Part shown: positions 25,816-35,069 of the stretch, one piece after another
Layout: the number at the start of each line of letters is the position of its first letter
Position numbering within the stretch: the first letter of the stretch is position 1
Assembly (NCBI GenBank): GCA_030528325.1
Contig: JAUMZD010000028.1
Location: 1 to 42,296, forward strand
Source: Lautropia sp.
GTDB lineage: Bacteria; Pseudomonadota; Gammaproteobacteria; Burkholderiales; Burkholderiaceae_E
Direction: 5' to 3'
Length of the DNA stretch: 42,296 bases
Translations under genes and position numbers: made by a program
The notes under the pieces: model-generated
Databases searched by the model: none
Told to the model about the DNA's origin: nothing
Seen by the model: only the letters and a program-made list of their open reading frames with translations

Positions 25816-25920
25816 CAATGGGAGAAAAGCAACGGACACCTGCTTCGACGCTTGACGGATTCTTTGAACCGCATGCGTGAAGCAGCACCCTTTTCAAATT
25901 CCCGGAGACCCGACCCCATC

Positions 25921-27237
25921 ATGAAACGGATGCTGAAAACCAGCCTCGCCGTGGCCGTGGCACTGAGCACCACCACTGCCCTGGCCGCCACCGAGATCGT
26001 CGTGGCCACCGTCAACAACGGCCACATGATCGAGATGCAGAAGCTCACGCCTTTCTTCGAAAAGGCCTACCCCGACATCAAGGTCAAATGGGTGGTGCTG
26101 GAGGAAGGCACGCTGCGCCAGCGCGTGGCCACCGATGTGGCGACCCGCAGCGGCCAGTTCGATGTCGTCACCATCGGCATGTACGAAACCCCGTTCTGGT
26201 CGCAGCGCGGCTGGCTGCAACCCATTGCCGTCGATGAAGCCTATGACGAAGCAGACCTTCTGACACCGATCCGCGACGGTTTGTCGTATCAGGACAAGCT
26301 GCACGCGGCCCCCTTCTACGGTGAAAGCTCGCTGCTGATGTACCGGAAAGACCTGACGGACAAGGCCGGCGTCAAGCTCGCCGAGCGGCCCAGCTGGGAT
26401 CAGGTCAAGGACGTGGTGGCCAGGATCCATGATCCGGCCAATGGCGTCTATGGCATCTGCCTGCGGGGCAAGCCGGGCTGGGGTGACAACATGGCTTTCC
26501 TGTCGACGCTGGTCAACACCTATGGTGGGCAGTGGTTCGACATGGCGTGGCAACCGCAGATCGACACGAAACCCTGGAAGGAGGCCATCAGCTTCTATGT
26601 GGATCTGATGAAGAACTACGGGCCGCCAGGCGCCAGCGCCAACAGCTTCAACGAGAACCTGGCGCTCTTCAACGAGGGCAAGTGCGGCGTCTGGGTCGAT
26701 GCCTCGATCGCAGCCTCCTTCGTCTCCGACCCGAAACAGTCGAAAGTGGCCGATGTGGTCGAATTCACCCAGGCGCCGGTGGCCGTGACGCCCAAAGGCG
26801 CCAACTGGCTCTGGTCGTGGGCGCTGGGTGTGCCCAGCAGCTCGAAGAAGGCCGAAGCGGCCCAGACTTTCGTGAAATGGGCCACCTCGAAAGACTATGT
26901 GCAACTGGTGGCCAGGGAATCCGGCTGGCAATCGGTACCCACCGGCACACGCAAGTCCACCTACGAATCGCCCGAGTTCATCAAGGTGGCACGTTTTGCC
27001 AAGCCTGAGCTGGCCGCCATCGAAAGTGCCAACCCGAACGACAGCACGCTCGAAAAATCTCCTTATGTCGGCATCCAGTTTGCCGCGATCCCGGAATTTC
27101 AGGTGATCGGGGTGGCCGTGGGCCAGCAGATCAGCGCAGCGCTGGCGGGCAAGACCACGGTGGAGGCGGCACTGGCCACCAGCCAGCGGCTGGCCGAACG
27201 GGAAATGAAGAAAGGCGGCTATTACAAGAAACGCTGA
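25921..27237 (+). CDS. smoE: Polyol ABC transporter substrate-binding protein
   Basis: This is a periplasmic binding protein of the sorbitol/mannitol type (SmoE/MtlE), 438 residues. It has a signal peptide of about 22 residues (MKRMLKTSLAVAVALSTTTALA, cut before ATEIV). The mature part has a family-1 extracellular solute-binding fold; recognisable pieces are FDVVTIGMYETPFWSQRGWL, SYQDKLHAAPFYGESSLLMY and YGICLRGKPGWGDNMAFL. The ATG at 25921 is chosen because it starts the signal peptide. It is the first gene of the polyol operon. A very stable hairpin follows at 27243. The match to D-sorbitol, mannitol or arabitol cannot be settled from sequence; the downstream dehydrogenases support a polyol. 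Confidence 0.9.
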   Translation: MKRMLKTSLAVAVALSTTTALAATEIVVATVNNGHMIEMQKLTPFFEKAYPDIKVKWVVLEEGTLRQRVATDVATRSGQFDVVTIGMYETPFWSQRGWLQPIAVDEAYDEADLLTPIRDGLSYQDKLHAAPFYGESSLLMYRKDLTDKAGVKLAERPSWDQVKDVVARIHDPANGVYGICLRGKPGWGDNMAFLSTLVNTYGGQWFDMAWQPQIDTKPWKEAISFYVDLMKNYGPPGASANSFNENLALFNEGKCGVWVDASIAASFVSDPKQSKVADVVEFTQAPVAVTPKGANWLWSWALGVPSSSKKAEAAQTFVKWATSKDYVQLVARESGWQSVPTGTRKSTYESPEFIKVARFAKPELAAIESANPNDSTLEKSPYVGIQFAAIPEFQVIGVAVGQQISAALAGKTTVEAALATSQRLAEREMKKGGYYKKR

Positions 27238-27242
27238 ACATC

Positions 27243-27262
27243 GGGCGCGGCAGACCGCGCCC
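27243..27262 (+). other. Intercistronic hairpin after binding-protein gene
   Basis: A perfect 8-bp all-GC stem GGGCGCGG-caga-CCGCGCCC begins 5 bases after the stop codon. There is no T-run. Such hairpins after a binding-protein gene usually protect the upstream message and give more binding protein than permease. The gap to the next gene is 163 bases. Confidence 0.7.
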
Positions 27263-27400
27263 GGCGCCGTGGCCCTTCCCTGTCGGGTGCCCGGACTCCT
27301 CCGCGGCCAGCCTTCCCCCATCGAACCCTGTCATGGCACGGCATGACGGCAGCGGTATGTGGCCACACACGCCATTTGCACACCCAGGATCTGATCCGAC

Positions 27401-28258
27401 ATGAACAGACGCTTGCCCACCCTGTTGCTGACACCGGCCGTCGGCGCCCTGCTGATCTGGATGCTGGTTCCCCTGGCGATGACGATCTACTTTTCGGTCG
27501 TCGACTACAACCTGATGCAGCCGGGCGAACTGAGTTTCGTCGGCCTGGAGAACTACGAGTTCTTCATCACCGACCCGGATTTCTGGCCGGCCGTGATGAA
27601 CACGCTGCGACTGATCTCCACCGTGGTGGTCGTGACCGTGGTGGGCGGCATCCTGCTCGCCCTGCTGGTGAACGAGCCCTTCCCCGGCCGCGGCATCGTG
27701 CGGGTGCTGCTGATCTCGCCCTTTTTCGTGATGCCCACGGTCAACGCCCTGCTCTGGAAGCATCTGATGATGAATCCGATCTATGGGGTGCTGGCCGCCG
27801 TCTGGCGATTCTTCGGTGCCGAACCGGTGGACTGGATGACGCACTATCCGCTGCTGTCCGTCACGATCATGCTGATCTGGCAGTGGCTGCCCTTTGCCTG
27901 CCTGATCTTCATGACCTCGCTGCAATCGATGGATCGGGAGCAGCTGGAGGCGGCGCGGATGGATGGAGCCAACGCCTTTCAGTGCTTTCATCATCTGACG
28001 CTGCCGCACCTGGCCCGCCCCATCGCGGTCGTCATCATGATCGAGATGATCTTCCTGCTGGGCGTGTTCGCCGAGATCTCGATCACGACGGCAGGCGGGC
28101 CTGGCAACGAAAGCACGAACCTCACCTACATGATCTACAAGCAGGCGCTCCTGAACTTCGATGTGGGGTCGGCCTCGGCAGGCGCCTTGTTCGCCGTGAT
28201 TCTTGCAAACATCGTGGCGGCATTCATGCTGCGCGTCATCGGCAAAAACCTGGATTGA
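27401..28258 (+). CDS. smoF: Polyol ABC transporter permease 1
   Basis: This inner-membrane permease of the MalF-like carbohydrate class (SmoF/MtlF type) has 285 residues and about six helices, beginning with LLTPAVGALLIWMLVPLAMT. The coupling (EAA) loop that docks the ATPase is visible as EQLEAARMDGANAFQCFHHL (about 184-203). A typical GGPGNESTNLTYMIYKQAL segment follows in the C-terminal part. The next gene starts 7 bases after its stop. It would pair with the permease at 28266 to form the channel. Confidence 0.92.
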   Translation: MNRRLPTLLLTPAVGALLIWMLVPLAMTIYFSVVDYNLMQPGELSFVGLENYEFFITDPDFWPAVMNTLRLISTVVVVTVVGGILLALLVNEPFPGRGIVRVLLISPFFVMPTVNALLWKHLMMNPIYGVLAAVWRFFGAEPVDWMTHYPLLSVTIMLIWQWLPFACLIFMTSLQSMDREQLEAARMDGANAFQCFHHLTLPHLARPIAVVIMIEMIFLLGVFAEISITTAGGPGNESTNLTYMIYKQALLNFDVGSASAGALFAVILANIVAAFMLRVIGKNLD

Positions 28259-28265
28259 TCGCCTC

Positions 28266-29087
28266 ATGGAACCCTCTGCCCTCTCCCTGACGATGCGCAC
28301 GCTGGCGGCCTGGATCGTGGCGCTGCTGCTCTTCTTTCCTCTGGGCTGGCTGGTGCTGACAGCCTTCAAGACCGAGCTTCAGGCCATCGCCGTGCCACCG
28401 CTCTTCGTCTTCGAGCCGACGCTGGAACATTTCAGCGCGGTGCAGGAACGCAGCAACTACCTGCTCTTCGCCCGCAATTCGCTGATCACGAGCCTGGGAT
28501 CGACGCTGCTGGGGCTGATGATCGCCGCGCCTGCCGCCTACTCGATGGCCTTCTTCCGCACACGCCGCACCCGTGGGACGCTGATGTGGATGATGTCGAC
28601 GAAGATGATGCCGGCCGTGGGTGCGCTCGTGCCGATCTACGTGCTGGCCCAGCGGGTGGACATGCTCGACAACGTGCTGACGCTCACCCTCATCTTCATG
28701 CTGATCAACCTGCCGATCATGGTCTGGATGCTCTACAGCACCTTCAAGGATCTGCCGCATGAAATCCTGGAGGCAGCCCGCATGGATGGCGCCTCGCTGT
28801 GGACGGAGTTTCGCCACGTGGTGCTGCCGCTCACGCTCGGCGGTTTCGCCTCCACCGGCCTGCTGTGCCTGGTGCTGTCGTGGAACGAAGCTTTCTGGGC
28901 GCTGAACCTGACAGCGGCCAACGCCGGCACGCTCGCCTCGCTGATCGCCTCCTATGCCAGTCCGGAAGGACTGTTCTGGGCGCGCCTGTCGGCCGCTTCG
29001 CTGATGGCCATCGCGCCGATCGTGGTCTTCGGCTGGTTCAGCCAGAAACAGCTGGTGCGCGGCATGACCTTCGGTGCTGTCAAATGA
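28266..29087 (+). CDS. smoG: Polyol ABC transporter permease 2
   Basis: This second inner-membrane permease, of the MalG-like class (SmoG/MtlG), has 273 residues and about six helices. The EAA loop is EILEAARMDGASLWTEFRHV near 160-179, and NEAFWALNLTAANAGTLASL is typical of polyol importers of this type. The ATG at 28266 is chosen because it starts the expected N-terminal segment; the frame extends back only into smoF. It lies 7 bases after smoF and 19 before the ATPase gene. Confidence 0.92.
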   Translation: MEPSALSLTMRTLAAWIVALLLFFPLGWLVLTAFKTELQAIAVPPLFVFEPTLEHFSAVQERSNYLLFARNSLITSLGSTLLGLMIAAPAAYSMAFFRTRRTRGTLMWMMSTKMMPAVGALVPIYVLAQRVDMLDNVLTLTLIFMLINLPIMVWMLYSTFKDLPHEILEAARMDGASLWTEFRHVVLPLTLGGFASTGLLCLVLSWNEAFWALNLTAANAGTLASLIASYASPEGLFWARLSAASLMAIAPIVVFGWFSQKQLVRGMTFGAVK

Positions 29088-29106
29088 TTTTTGCCGGATA
29101 TCTCTC

Positions 29107-30147
29107 ATGGCCTATCTGAACCTGAGCAACATTCACAAGCGCTTCAACGATGCCCACATCATCAAGGGCATCGACCTGCCCATCGACAAAGGCGAGTTCA
29201 TCGTCTTCGTCGGGCCCTCGGGGTGCGGCAAATCGACGCTGCTGCGGCTGATCGCCGGTCTGGAAACGGTCTCGGAAGGGACGCTGACACTGGATGGTCG
29301 CGACATCACGCGCGTGCCCTCGGGCCAGCGCGATCTGGCGATGGTGTTTCAGAGCTATGCGCTCTACCCGCACATGAGTGTCTTCGACAACATGTCGTTT
29401 GCGCTGAAGCTGGCCGGTACACCGAAGGACGTGATCCGGCAGAAAGTCGAGGCAGCTGCCCGCACCCTGAACCTGACGCCCTATCTGCAACACACGCCGA
29501 AGGAGCTGTCGGGCGGTCAGCGGCAACGGGTGGCCATCGGCCGGGCCATCGTGCGGGCGCCAAAGGTTTTCCTCTTCGATGAACCGCTGTCGAACCTCGA
29601 TGCGGCGCTGCGCGGCAATACGCGGGTGGAAATCCACCGGCTGCACAAGAACCTGGGCGCCACCACGATTTATGTCACGCACGACCAGGTGGAAGCGATG
29701 ACGCTGGCCGACCGGGTCGTGGTGCTGAACGGCGGGCGCATCGAGCAGGTCGGCTCGCCGCTTGAGCTGTACGACCGGCCGGCCAATCGCTTCGTGGCGC
29801 AATTCATCGGCATGCCGCCGATGAACATCCTGCCTGCCGGGGCCTTGCCGATCCTGAGCCAGGCCGTGGCCGACCGGTTGCCGGCCGATGGGTCGATCGG
29901 CATGCGACCCGAGGCACTGAGCCTCACGGATCAGCCCTCGCCCTCCCGAACGCCGGTTCGTCTCGATCTGGTGGAATCACTCGGTTCGGACACGCTGTTG
30001 TACGTGACGGCCGGTGATCACCCGCTCGTGGTTCGCCAGAGCGAGCGCGCCCGCTTCAACCCTGGCGACACCGTTCACCTCGACATCGCGCTAGACAAGC
30101 TGCACCTGTTCGACCAGAACGGTCAGCGCATCGGCGCCGCGGCATGA
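29107..30147 (+). CDS. smoK: Polyol ABC transporter ATPase
   Basis: This 346-residue ATPase is of the MalK/UgpC/SmoK group. Walker A is GPSGCGKST (about 37-45), followed by the Q-loop MVFQSYALYPHMSV, the signature LSGGQRQRVAIGRAIV, Walker B VFLFDEPLSNLDA and the H-loop YVTHDQ. A C-terminal TOBE/regulatory domain (about 235-346) follows with IGMRPEAL. The ATG at 29107 starts the family's usual N-terminus. It energises import through the two permeases upstream. A 176-base gap with a long hairpin separates it from the dehydrogenase fusion gene. Confidence 0.95.
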   Translation: MAYLNLSNIHKRFNDAHIIKGIDLPIDKGEFIVFVGPSGCGKSTLLRLIAGLETVSEGTLTLDGRDITRVPSGQRDLAMVFQSYALYPHMSVFDNMSFALKLAGTPKDVIRQKVEAAARTLNLTPYLQHTPKELSGGQRQRVAIGRAIVRAPKVFLFDEPLSNLDAALRGNTRVEIHRLHKNLGATTIYVTHDQVEAMTLADRVVVLNGGRIEQVGSPLELYDRPANRFVAQFIGMPPMNILPAGALPILSQAVADRLPADGSIGMRPEALSLTDQPSPSRTPVRLDLVESLGSDTLLYVTAGDHPLVVRQSERARFNPGDTVHLDIALDKLHLFDQNGQRIGAAA

Positions 30148-30189
30148 AGCACGCTGAAGCGCTCACACGACGGGGCCGATGTGGCTGAC

Positions 30190-30248
30190 CCGTGAAACCA
30201 GGGCATGTCCATTGCCTCCAGTCAGTGCACGGCATGCCCCATTCACGG
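30190..30248 (+). other. Intercistronic hairpin before dehydrogenase fusion gene
   Basis: CCGTGAA (30190-30196) pairs with TTCACGG (30242-30248), and inside it GGGCATG (30201-30207) pairs with CATGCCC (30233-30239). The result is a two-part 14-bp stem with a small internal loop and a 25-base end loop. There is no T-run. It lies 76 bases before the fusion gene and may mark an mRNA processing or stability point in the polyol operon. Confidence 0.6.
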
Positions 30249-30323
30249 CCAGCCACTGTCTGCCAGCCAGACGCCTGCTGCCTGTCCCCATGTCCACCCT
30301 CTCTTTCGCAGGAAGCCATCACC

Positions 30324-32546
30324 ATGTCCAACGATCTTGCCTCTCAGTCTTCCCGTGCCGCCGGTCGCATCCTGCACCTGGGGCTGGGCGCCTTTCATCG
30401 CGCGCACCAGGCGGTGTACCTGCAAAAGTTGAAAGAACTGGGCAACACCGAGCCATGGCTTCTGGCGGGCACCAACATCCGGCCCGATCTGAACAGCACC
30501 CTCGAGGCCCTGGCCGCGCAGAACGGGCATTACACGCTCGAAACCGTGACGCCCGATGGCGACACCCGCTATGACTGGATCACGTCCATCGATGAAGTGA
30601 TACCGTGGGAAGCCGACCTGAAAACGGCCATCACCCGTGCAGCCGATCCGCTCACCCGGATCATTTCCTTCACCGTGACGGAGGCCGGGTACTATCTGGC
30701 GGCCGATGGCACGCTGGACACGAATTTCGACGACCTGCGCAACGATCTGGCACGGGTGGCACAGGGCCAGAGCGGGCAGACGATCTATGGTGCGCTGGTC
30801 AGCATGCTGCGCGCCCGCAGCTCGGCCGGTGCCGGCCCGATCACGCTGCTCAACTGCGACAACCTGCGCCATAACGGCGACCGCTTTCTGGGCGGCCTGC
30901 GCGACTTCGCCCGCCGGCTGGACGACGATGCGCTGCTTGCCTGGATCGATCAGCAGGTGAGCTGCCCCAACTCGATGGTCGACCGGATCACGCCCCGGGC
31001 ACCGGCCGAGCTGAAGGCGCGCGTGAAAGCCGCCACCGGCCGGGATGATCTCAGCCCGATCACGGCCGAGCGCTATCTTCAGTGGGTGATCGAGGATCGC
31101 TTCGCGGCCGGTCGACCGGCCTGGGAAATGGCAGGGGCCGAGCTGGTCACGTCGGTCGATCCGTATGAAGAGGCCAAGATCCGGATCCTGAACGCCACCC
31201 ACAGCTGCATTGCCTGGGCAGGCACGCTGCGCGGCTATCGCTACATTCACGAAGGCACGCTGGATGACCAGATCCGTCGGATTGCCCACGATTATGTGAC
31301 ACTCGACGTCATTCCCTGCCTCGATGGCCCCGACAATCCGGTGAACCTGGCCGCCTACCGGGATCGGGTGCTCGACCGTTTCAGCAATGCCGCCATCCAG
31401 GACACGAACCAGCGGGTGGCGATGGATGGTTTCTCGAAAATTCCCGGCTTCATCGCGCCCACCATTCGGGAGCGCCTTGCCCGGGGGGAGTCGATCGAGG
31501 CGGTGGCGATGCTGCCAGCCCTCTTTCTCGTCTTTCTGAAGGACTGGCACGCCGGCAAGCTCAGGGATGCGTATCACGATCAGGCGATGAACCCGGCCGT
31601 GGCCCGCGCCATGCTCGAATCGGCCGACCCGGTGGCAGCCTTCTGCGCCGACCGTGCCCTGTGGGCCGAACTGGCAGATGACCCTCGCCTGGTCGAGGCC
31701 GTTCGCCTTGCCGTGGTACGGGTCGAGCGCGAGGTGCTGCAGTCTGCGGGGGTTGCCCAGTCCGGCGTCCTGAAGGATCGCCATGTGCTGATCACCGGCG
31801 CGGGCGGCGGCATCGGGCTGGCCACGGCCGAAGCCTGCCTGAAGGCGGGCGCACGTTGCACTGTGGCTGATCTGGCCACCGAGCCCAGCAGCGGCGTGGC
31901 GGCGCTGATCGCGCAATACCCGGATCAGCTGTGCTATCAGGCGGCCGATGTCACGCGACGCGAATCGATCGACCAGTTGCTCGCCGCCGCGTCACAGCGC
32001 TTCGGCCCCTTGCACACGCTGATCAACAATGCCGCCATCTTCGACATGGCGCCGCTGCTGGAAAGCGATGAAGCCTCCTTCGACAGGCTCTTTGCCGTCA
32101 ACGTGAAAGGCATGTTCTTCATGATGCAGGCGGCACTGGCACAGATGGTGGCCAGTGGCGTGAAGGGCGCCTCGGTGATCAACTTCGCCTCACAGGCCGG
32201 CCGTCGGGGCGAGGCGCTCGTGTCACATTATTGCGCGACGAAAGCGGCTGTCATCAGCTACACGCAAAGCGCGGCACTGGCGATGGCGCCCCACGGCATT
32301 CGCGTCAACGCGATCTCGCCCGGTGTGGTCGACACGCCGATGTGGGCGGGCGTGGATGCGCTCTTCGCCCGCTACGAAAACCTGCCCATCGGTGAGAAGA
32401 AACGCCGGGTGGGCCTGGCCGTGCCATTGGGCCGGATGGGCGATCCGGGCGACGTGGCGGATGTGGTCGTTTTTCTGGCGAGCGATGCAGCACGCTATAT
32501 TACGGCGCAGACCCTCAACGTCGATGGCGGCAATGTCATGAGCTGA
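30324..32546 (+). CDS. Fused polyol dehydrogenase: mannitol/arabinitol LDR + sorbitol SDR
   Basis: A single 740-residue frame joins two complete dehydrogenases of unrelated folds. Residues 1-475 are a long-chain mannitol/D-arabinitol-type dehydrogenase: LGLGAFHRAHQAVY (nucleotide loop), and the catalytic Lys285-x4-Asn290-x2-His293 in KIRILNATH. Residues about 482-740 are a classical short-chain dehydrogenase like SmoS sorbitol dehydrogenase: TGAGGGIG (491-498), NNAA (568-571), Ser623, the YxxxK pair Tyr636/Lys640, and DGGNVMS at the end. The linker is very short (QSAGVAQSG). Rhodobacter-type clusters carry smoS and mtlK as separate genes in the same operon, so this is a fusion of normally adjacent partners. 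Mannitol or sorbitol would give fructose, and D-arabinitol would give D-xylulose, which suits the xylulokinase nearby. All catalytic residues are intact in both halves. Exact substrates are inferred. Confidence 0.9.
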   Translation: MSNDLASQSSRAAGRILHLGLGAFHRAHQAVYLQKLKELGNTEPWLLAGTNIRPDLNSTLEALAAQNGHYTLETVTPDGDTRYDWITSIDEVIPWEADLKTAITRAADPLTRIISFTVTEAGYYLAADGTLDTNFDDLRNDLARVAQGQSGQTIYGALVSMLRARSSAGAGPITLLNCDNLRHNGDRFLGGLRDFARRLDDDALLAWIDQQVSCPNSMVDRITPRAPAELKARVKAATGRDDLSPITAERYLQWVIEDRFAAGRPAWEMAGAELVTSVDPYEEAKIRILNATHSCIAWAGTLRGYRYIHEGTLDDQIRRIAHDYVTLDVIPCLDGPDNPVNLAAYRDRVLDRFSNAAIQDTNQRVAMDGFSKIPGFIAPTIRERLARGESIEAVAMLPALFLVFLKDWHAGKLRDAYHDQAMNPAVARAMLESADPVAAFCADRALWAELADDPRLVEAVRLAVVRVEREVLQSAGVAQSGVLKDRHVLITGAGGGIGLATAEACLKAGARCTVADLATEPSSGVAALIAQYPDQLCYQAADVTRRESIDQLLAAASQRFGPLHTLINNAAIFDMAPLLESDEASFDRLFAVNVKGMFFMMQAALAQMVASGVKGASVINFASQAGRRGEALVSHYCATKAAVISYTQSAALAMAPHGIRVNAISPGVVDTPMWAGVDALFARYENLPIGEKKRRVGLAVPLGRMGDPGDVADVVVFLASDAARYITAQTLNVDGGNVMS

Positions 32547-32581
32547 AAGGCGCCGCCAGGCACCGCCCAGGAAAACTGCCC

Positions 32582-33523
32582 GTGTCCCTGATCCGACCCC
32601 GCCCGGCCCATCATCGTCAGTGCTCGCCGGTGCTCGAATACGAAGGCGACCGCTCACCCGAGCTGGGCTTCGAGATCCACGAACCCAGCTGCTGGATTCG
32701 CTGCCTCGCGCATGGTTATCCCACGCCGCTGGCTCGCTGGCATTTTCATGACGAATTCGAGCTGCACCTGATCACGGCCACCTCGGGGCGAGCCTTCGTC
32801 GGCAACTGGGTGGGCTCCTTCCGGCCGGGGCACCTCGTGTTATGCGGCTCGCAGGTGCCGCACAACTGGGTGTCGGACGACGTGCCGCCGGGCGGCGTGG
32901 CCGAGCGCGATCTGGTGATCCAGTTTCGCCACGAGCCACTGGTGGAGATGGCCAGCCATGTGCCGGAGTTTCGCGACATCAGCGCGCTGCTCGATCGTGC
33001 CCGGTACGGCATCGAGTTTTTCGGCCTCTCGACCACCGCCGAGGCCCACTGGCATGCGGTGCGCGCCAGCCACGGTGCGCGGCGCGTGATGGCCTTCATG
33101 ATGATGCTGATCGATCTGGCACAGTGTCAGGAATACCGCTTGCTCTCGCCGGCCTTCTCTCCCCCCAGGCGCGAGCATGATCCGCTGAAACAGCAGTTGC
33201 AGGTGATCATCGACCGGATCACGCAGAACCCCGCCCATGCCGTGCGGCTGGATGCGCTGGCTGCCGAATGCGGCATCAGCCCGAGCCGTTTCAGCCGCCT
33301 CTTCCACCGGCTGGCTGGCAGCACACTCACGGATTTTCTGGCACGACTGCGCATCACCGATGCCTGCCAGCTGCTGATGCAGACGAACCGCCCCGTCAAC
33401 GACATCTGCTTTCTGGTCGGCTACAACAACCTGGCCAATTTCAACCGGCGCTTTCTGGCCCTGAAAGGCATGACACCGACGGAATTCCGTCGTCAGGCAG
33501 CTTACCGTTTCAATTCCAGTTAG
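32582..33523 (+). CDS. AraC family activator of polyol genes
   Basis: This 313-residue AraC regulator starts with GTG (32582), preceded by AGGAAA. An N-terminal cupin-like sensor (about 30-150; WHFHDEFELHLI and GSFRPGHLVLCGSQVPHNW) is followed by a C-terminal double helix-turn-helix (about 215-308; RLDALAAECGISPSRFSRLF and VNDICFLVGYNNLANFNRRF). The layout resembles MtlR, the mannitol activator of Pseudomonas. Its position between the dehydrogenase fusion and the xylulokinase supports a role in controlling this operon in response to a polyol. Confidence 0.9.
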   Translation: MSLIRPRPAHHRQCSPVLEYEGDRSPELGFEIHEPSCWIRCLAHGYPTPLARWHFHDEFELHLITATSGRAFVGNWVGSFRPGHLVLCGSQVPHNWVSDDVPPGGVAERDLVIQFRHEPLVEMASHVPEFRDISALLDRARYGIEFFGLSTTAEAHWHAVRASHGARRVMAFMMMLIDLAQCQEYRLLSPAFSPPRREHDPLKQQLQVIIDRITQNPAHAVRLDALAAECGISPSRFSRLFHRLAGSTLTDFLARLRITDACQLLMQTNRPVNDICFLVGYNNLANFNRRFLALKGMTPTEFRRQAAYRFNSS

Positions 33524-33532
33524 GAAACCACC

Positions 33533-34981
33533 ATGCACCTTGGTATCGATCTGGGCACTTCAGAACTGAAACTGCTGCTGCTGGACGATGATCACCAGAT
33601 CATCGGCACCGCCCATGAGCCGCTGCCCATCAACCGCCCCCAGCCGCTGTGGTCGGAGCAGAATCCCGAAGACTGGTGGCACGCGCTGCAACGCGCGATG
33701 GGCACACTCGTCAGCTCACATCCGGCTGCGCTCGCCCAGGTGCGCGACATCGGCCTTTCGGGCCAGATGCACGGCGCCGTGCTGCTCGATGAACAGGGCG
33801 AGGTGTTGCGCCCGGCCATTCTCTGGAATGATGGGCGCGCCAGCGCCGAATGTGAACAACTGGCAGCCCACCCCGCGCTGCTGGCACACACCGGCAATCT
33901 CGCCATGCCCGGCTTCACCGCCCCCAAGCTGCTGTGGGTGCGTGAGCATGAACCTGCCCTGTTTGCCCGTGTTCGCACGGTGCTGCTGCCGAAAGACTGG
34001 CTGCGCTTCAGGCTGAGCAGTGCGTGTATAAGCGAGATGTCGGATGCGTCCGGCACGCTGTGGCTGGATGTGGGGCGACGGGACTGGTCGGAGGACATGC
34101 TCGCTGCCACCGGGCTGAGCCGAGACCAGATGCCCTCGCTGGTGGAAGGCAGTGAGCCGGGCGCCCGGCTGTTGCCCGAGCTGGCGCAGCGCTGGGGCAT
34201 GACGGATCAGGTGCTGATCGCCGGTGGCGGCGGAGACAACGCCGCCAGTGCCATTGGCATCAGCGCGATCAGTCCCGGTCAGGGTTTCGTCTCACTGGGC
34301 ACATCCGGCGTCATCTTCGTCGTCACCGAGCGCTTCTCCCCGAATCGTGGCAAGGCCGTGCACGCCTTCTGCCATGCACTGCCCGGCCAATGGCATCAGA
34401 TGTCGGTGATGCTGTCGGCCGCCAGCGCCGTGAGCTGGGCCGCGCAGGCATTCGGCTTTGCCGATGTGCCCAGCCTGCTCGGCCGCGCCGCCAACTGCAG
34501 CCAGACCGAACGCCAGCGTGCGCCGCTCTTTCTGCCCTATCTGTCGGGCGAACGTTCGCCCCACAACGATGCCCACGCCCAGGGCGTGCTGTTCGGGCTG
34601 AATGCCTCCCACGGGCCGGCTGCGCTGGCCTATGCCGTGGTGGAAGGCGTGAGCTTTGGCCTGCGCGACGGACTCGATACGCTCGTTGCCCCCAGCAGCC
34701 TGATCCTGACCGGCGGCGGTGCGCGCAGCGACTGGTGGAGCCAGTTGCTGGCCAACGTGTTGCAGGTTCCGCTGATGAAAGTGACAGGCGGTGAGACTGG
34801 TGGCGCACTGGGCGCTGCCCGGCTCGGCTGGCTGGCGGGCGGCGGTGAACTGGCCGAGGTGTGCCCACCGCCGGAAGCCTTGAAGATCTTTGAACCGGAC
34901 ACGACCCAGGCCGGCATGCTGGGTGAGCGCCTGACGCGCTTTCGCCGGCTGTATCCGGCCATGCGTGACATCTGGGTCTGA
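33533..34981 (+). CDS. xylB: Xylulokinase
   Basis: This FGGY-family sugar kinase (482 residues) phosphorylates D-xylulose to xylulose 5-phosphate for the pentose phosphate pathway. The N-terminal phosphate loop is LGIDLGTSELKLLLLD. DIGLSGQMHGAVLLD and LWNDGRASAECEQL mark the sugar site, GGGGDNAASAIG includes the likely catalytic Asp, and LTGGGARSDWWSQLLANVL marks the nucleotide site. The ATG at 33533 follows AGGAAA, 9 bases after the AraC gene. A xylulokinase here points to D-arabinitol (or xylitol) as at least one growth substrate, because mannitol and sorbitol alone would call for a fructokinase. Confidence 0.94.
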   Translation: MHLGIDLGTSELKLLLLDDDHQIIGTAHEPLPINRPQPLWSEQNPEDWWHALQRAMGTLVSSHPAALAQVRDIGLSGQMHGAVLLDEQGEVLRPAILWNDGRASAECEQLAAHPALLAHTGNLAMPGFTAPKLLWVREHEPALFARVRTVLLPKDWLRFRLSSACISEMSDASGTLWLDVGRRDWSEDMLAATGLSRDQMPSLVEGSEPGARLLPELAQRWGMTDQVLIAGGGGDNAASAIGISAISPGQGFVSLGTSGVIFVVTERFSPNRGKAVHAFCHALPGQWHQMSVMLSAASAVSWAAQAFGFADVPSLLGRAANCSQTERQRAPLFLPYLSGERSPHNDAHAQGVLFGLNASHGPAALAYAVVEGVSFGLRDGLDTLVAPSSLILTGGGARSDWWSQLLANVLQVPLMKVTGGETGGALGAARLGWLAGGGELAEVCPPPEALKIFEPDTTQAGMLGERLTRFRRLYPAMRDIWV

Positions 34982-35028
34982 GGATCAGCCAGATCGACGC
35001 CGGCTCAAGACACCATCTTCAAACACGC

Positions 35029-35060
35029 TATAACATAAGGTTACATGCTTATCGATAACC
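35029..35060 (+). promoter_or_regulatory. AT-rich promoter-like patch before membrane protein gene
   Basis: In otherwise GC-rich DNA, this short stretch holds TATAAC (35029-35034), the palindrome TTATCGATAA (35049-35058), and GGTTA/TAACC arms (35039-35043 and 35056-35060). It lies directly before the ATG at 35070. A promoter is likely, but no convincing -35 is seen. Confidence 0.4.
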
Positions 35061-35069
35061 AATACCCTC

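Noticed and set aside
30243..31916. 557-codon open frame antisense to the dehydrogenase fusion
   Set aside because: Same codon-bias shadow effect; no domain seen.
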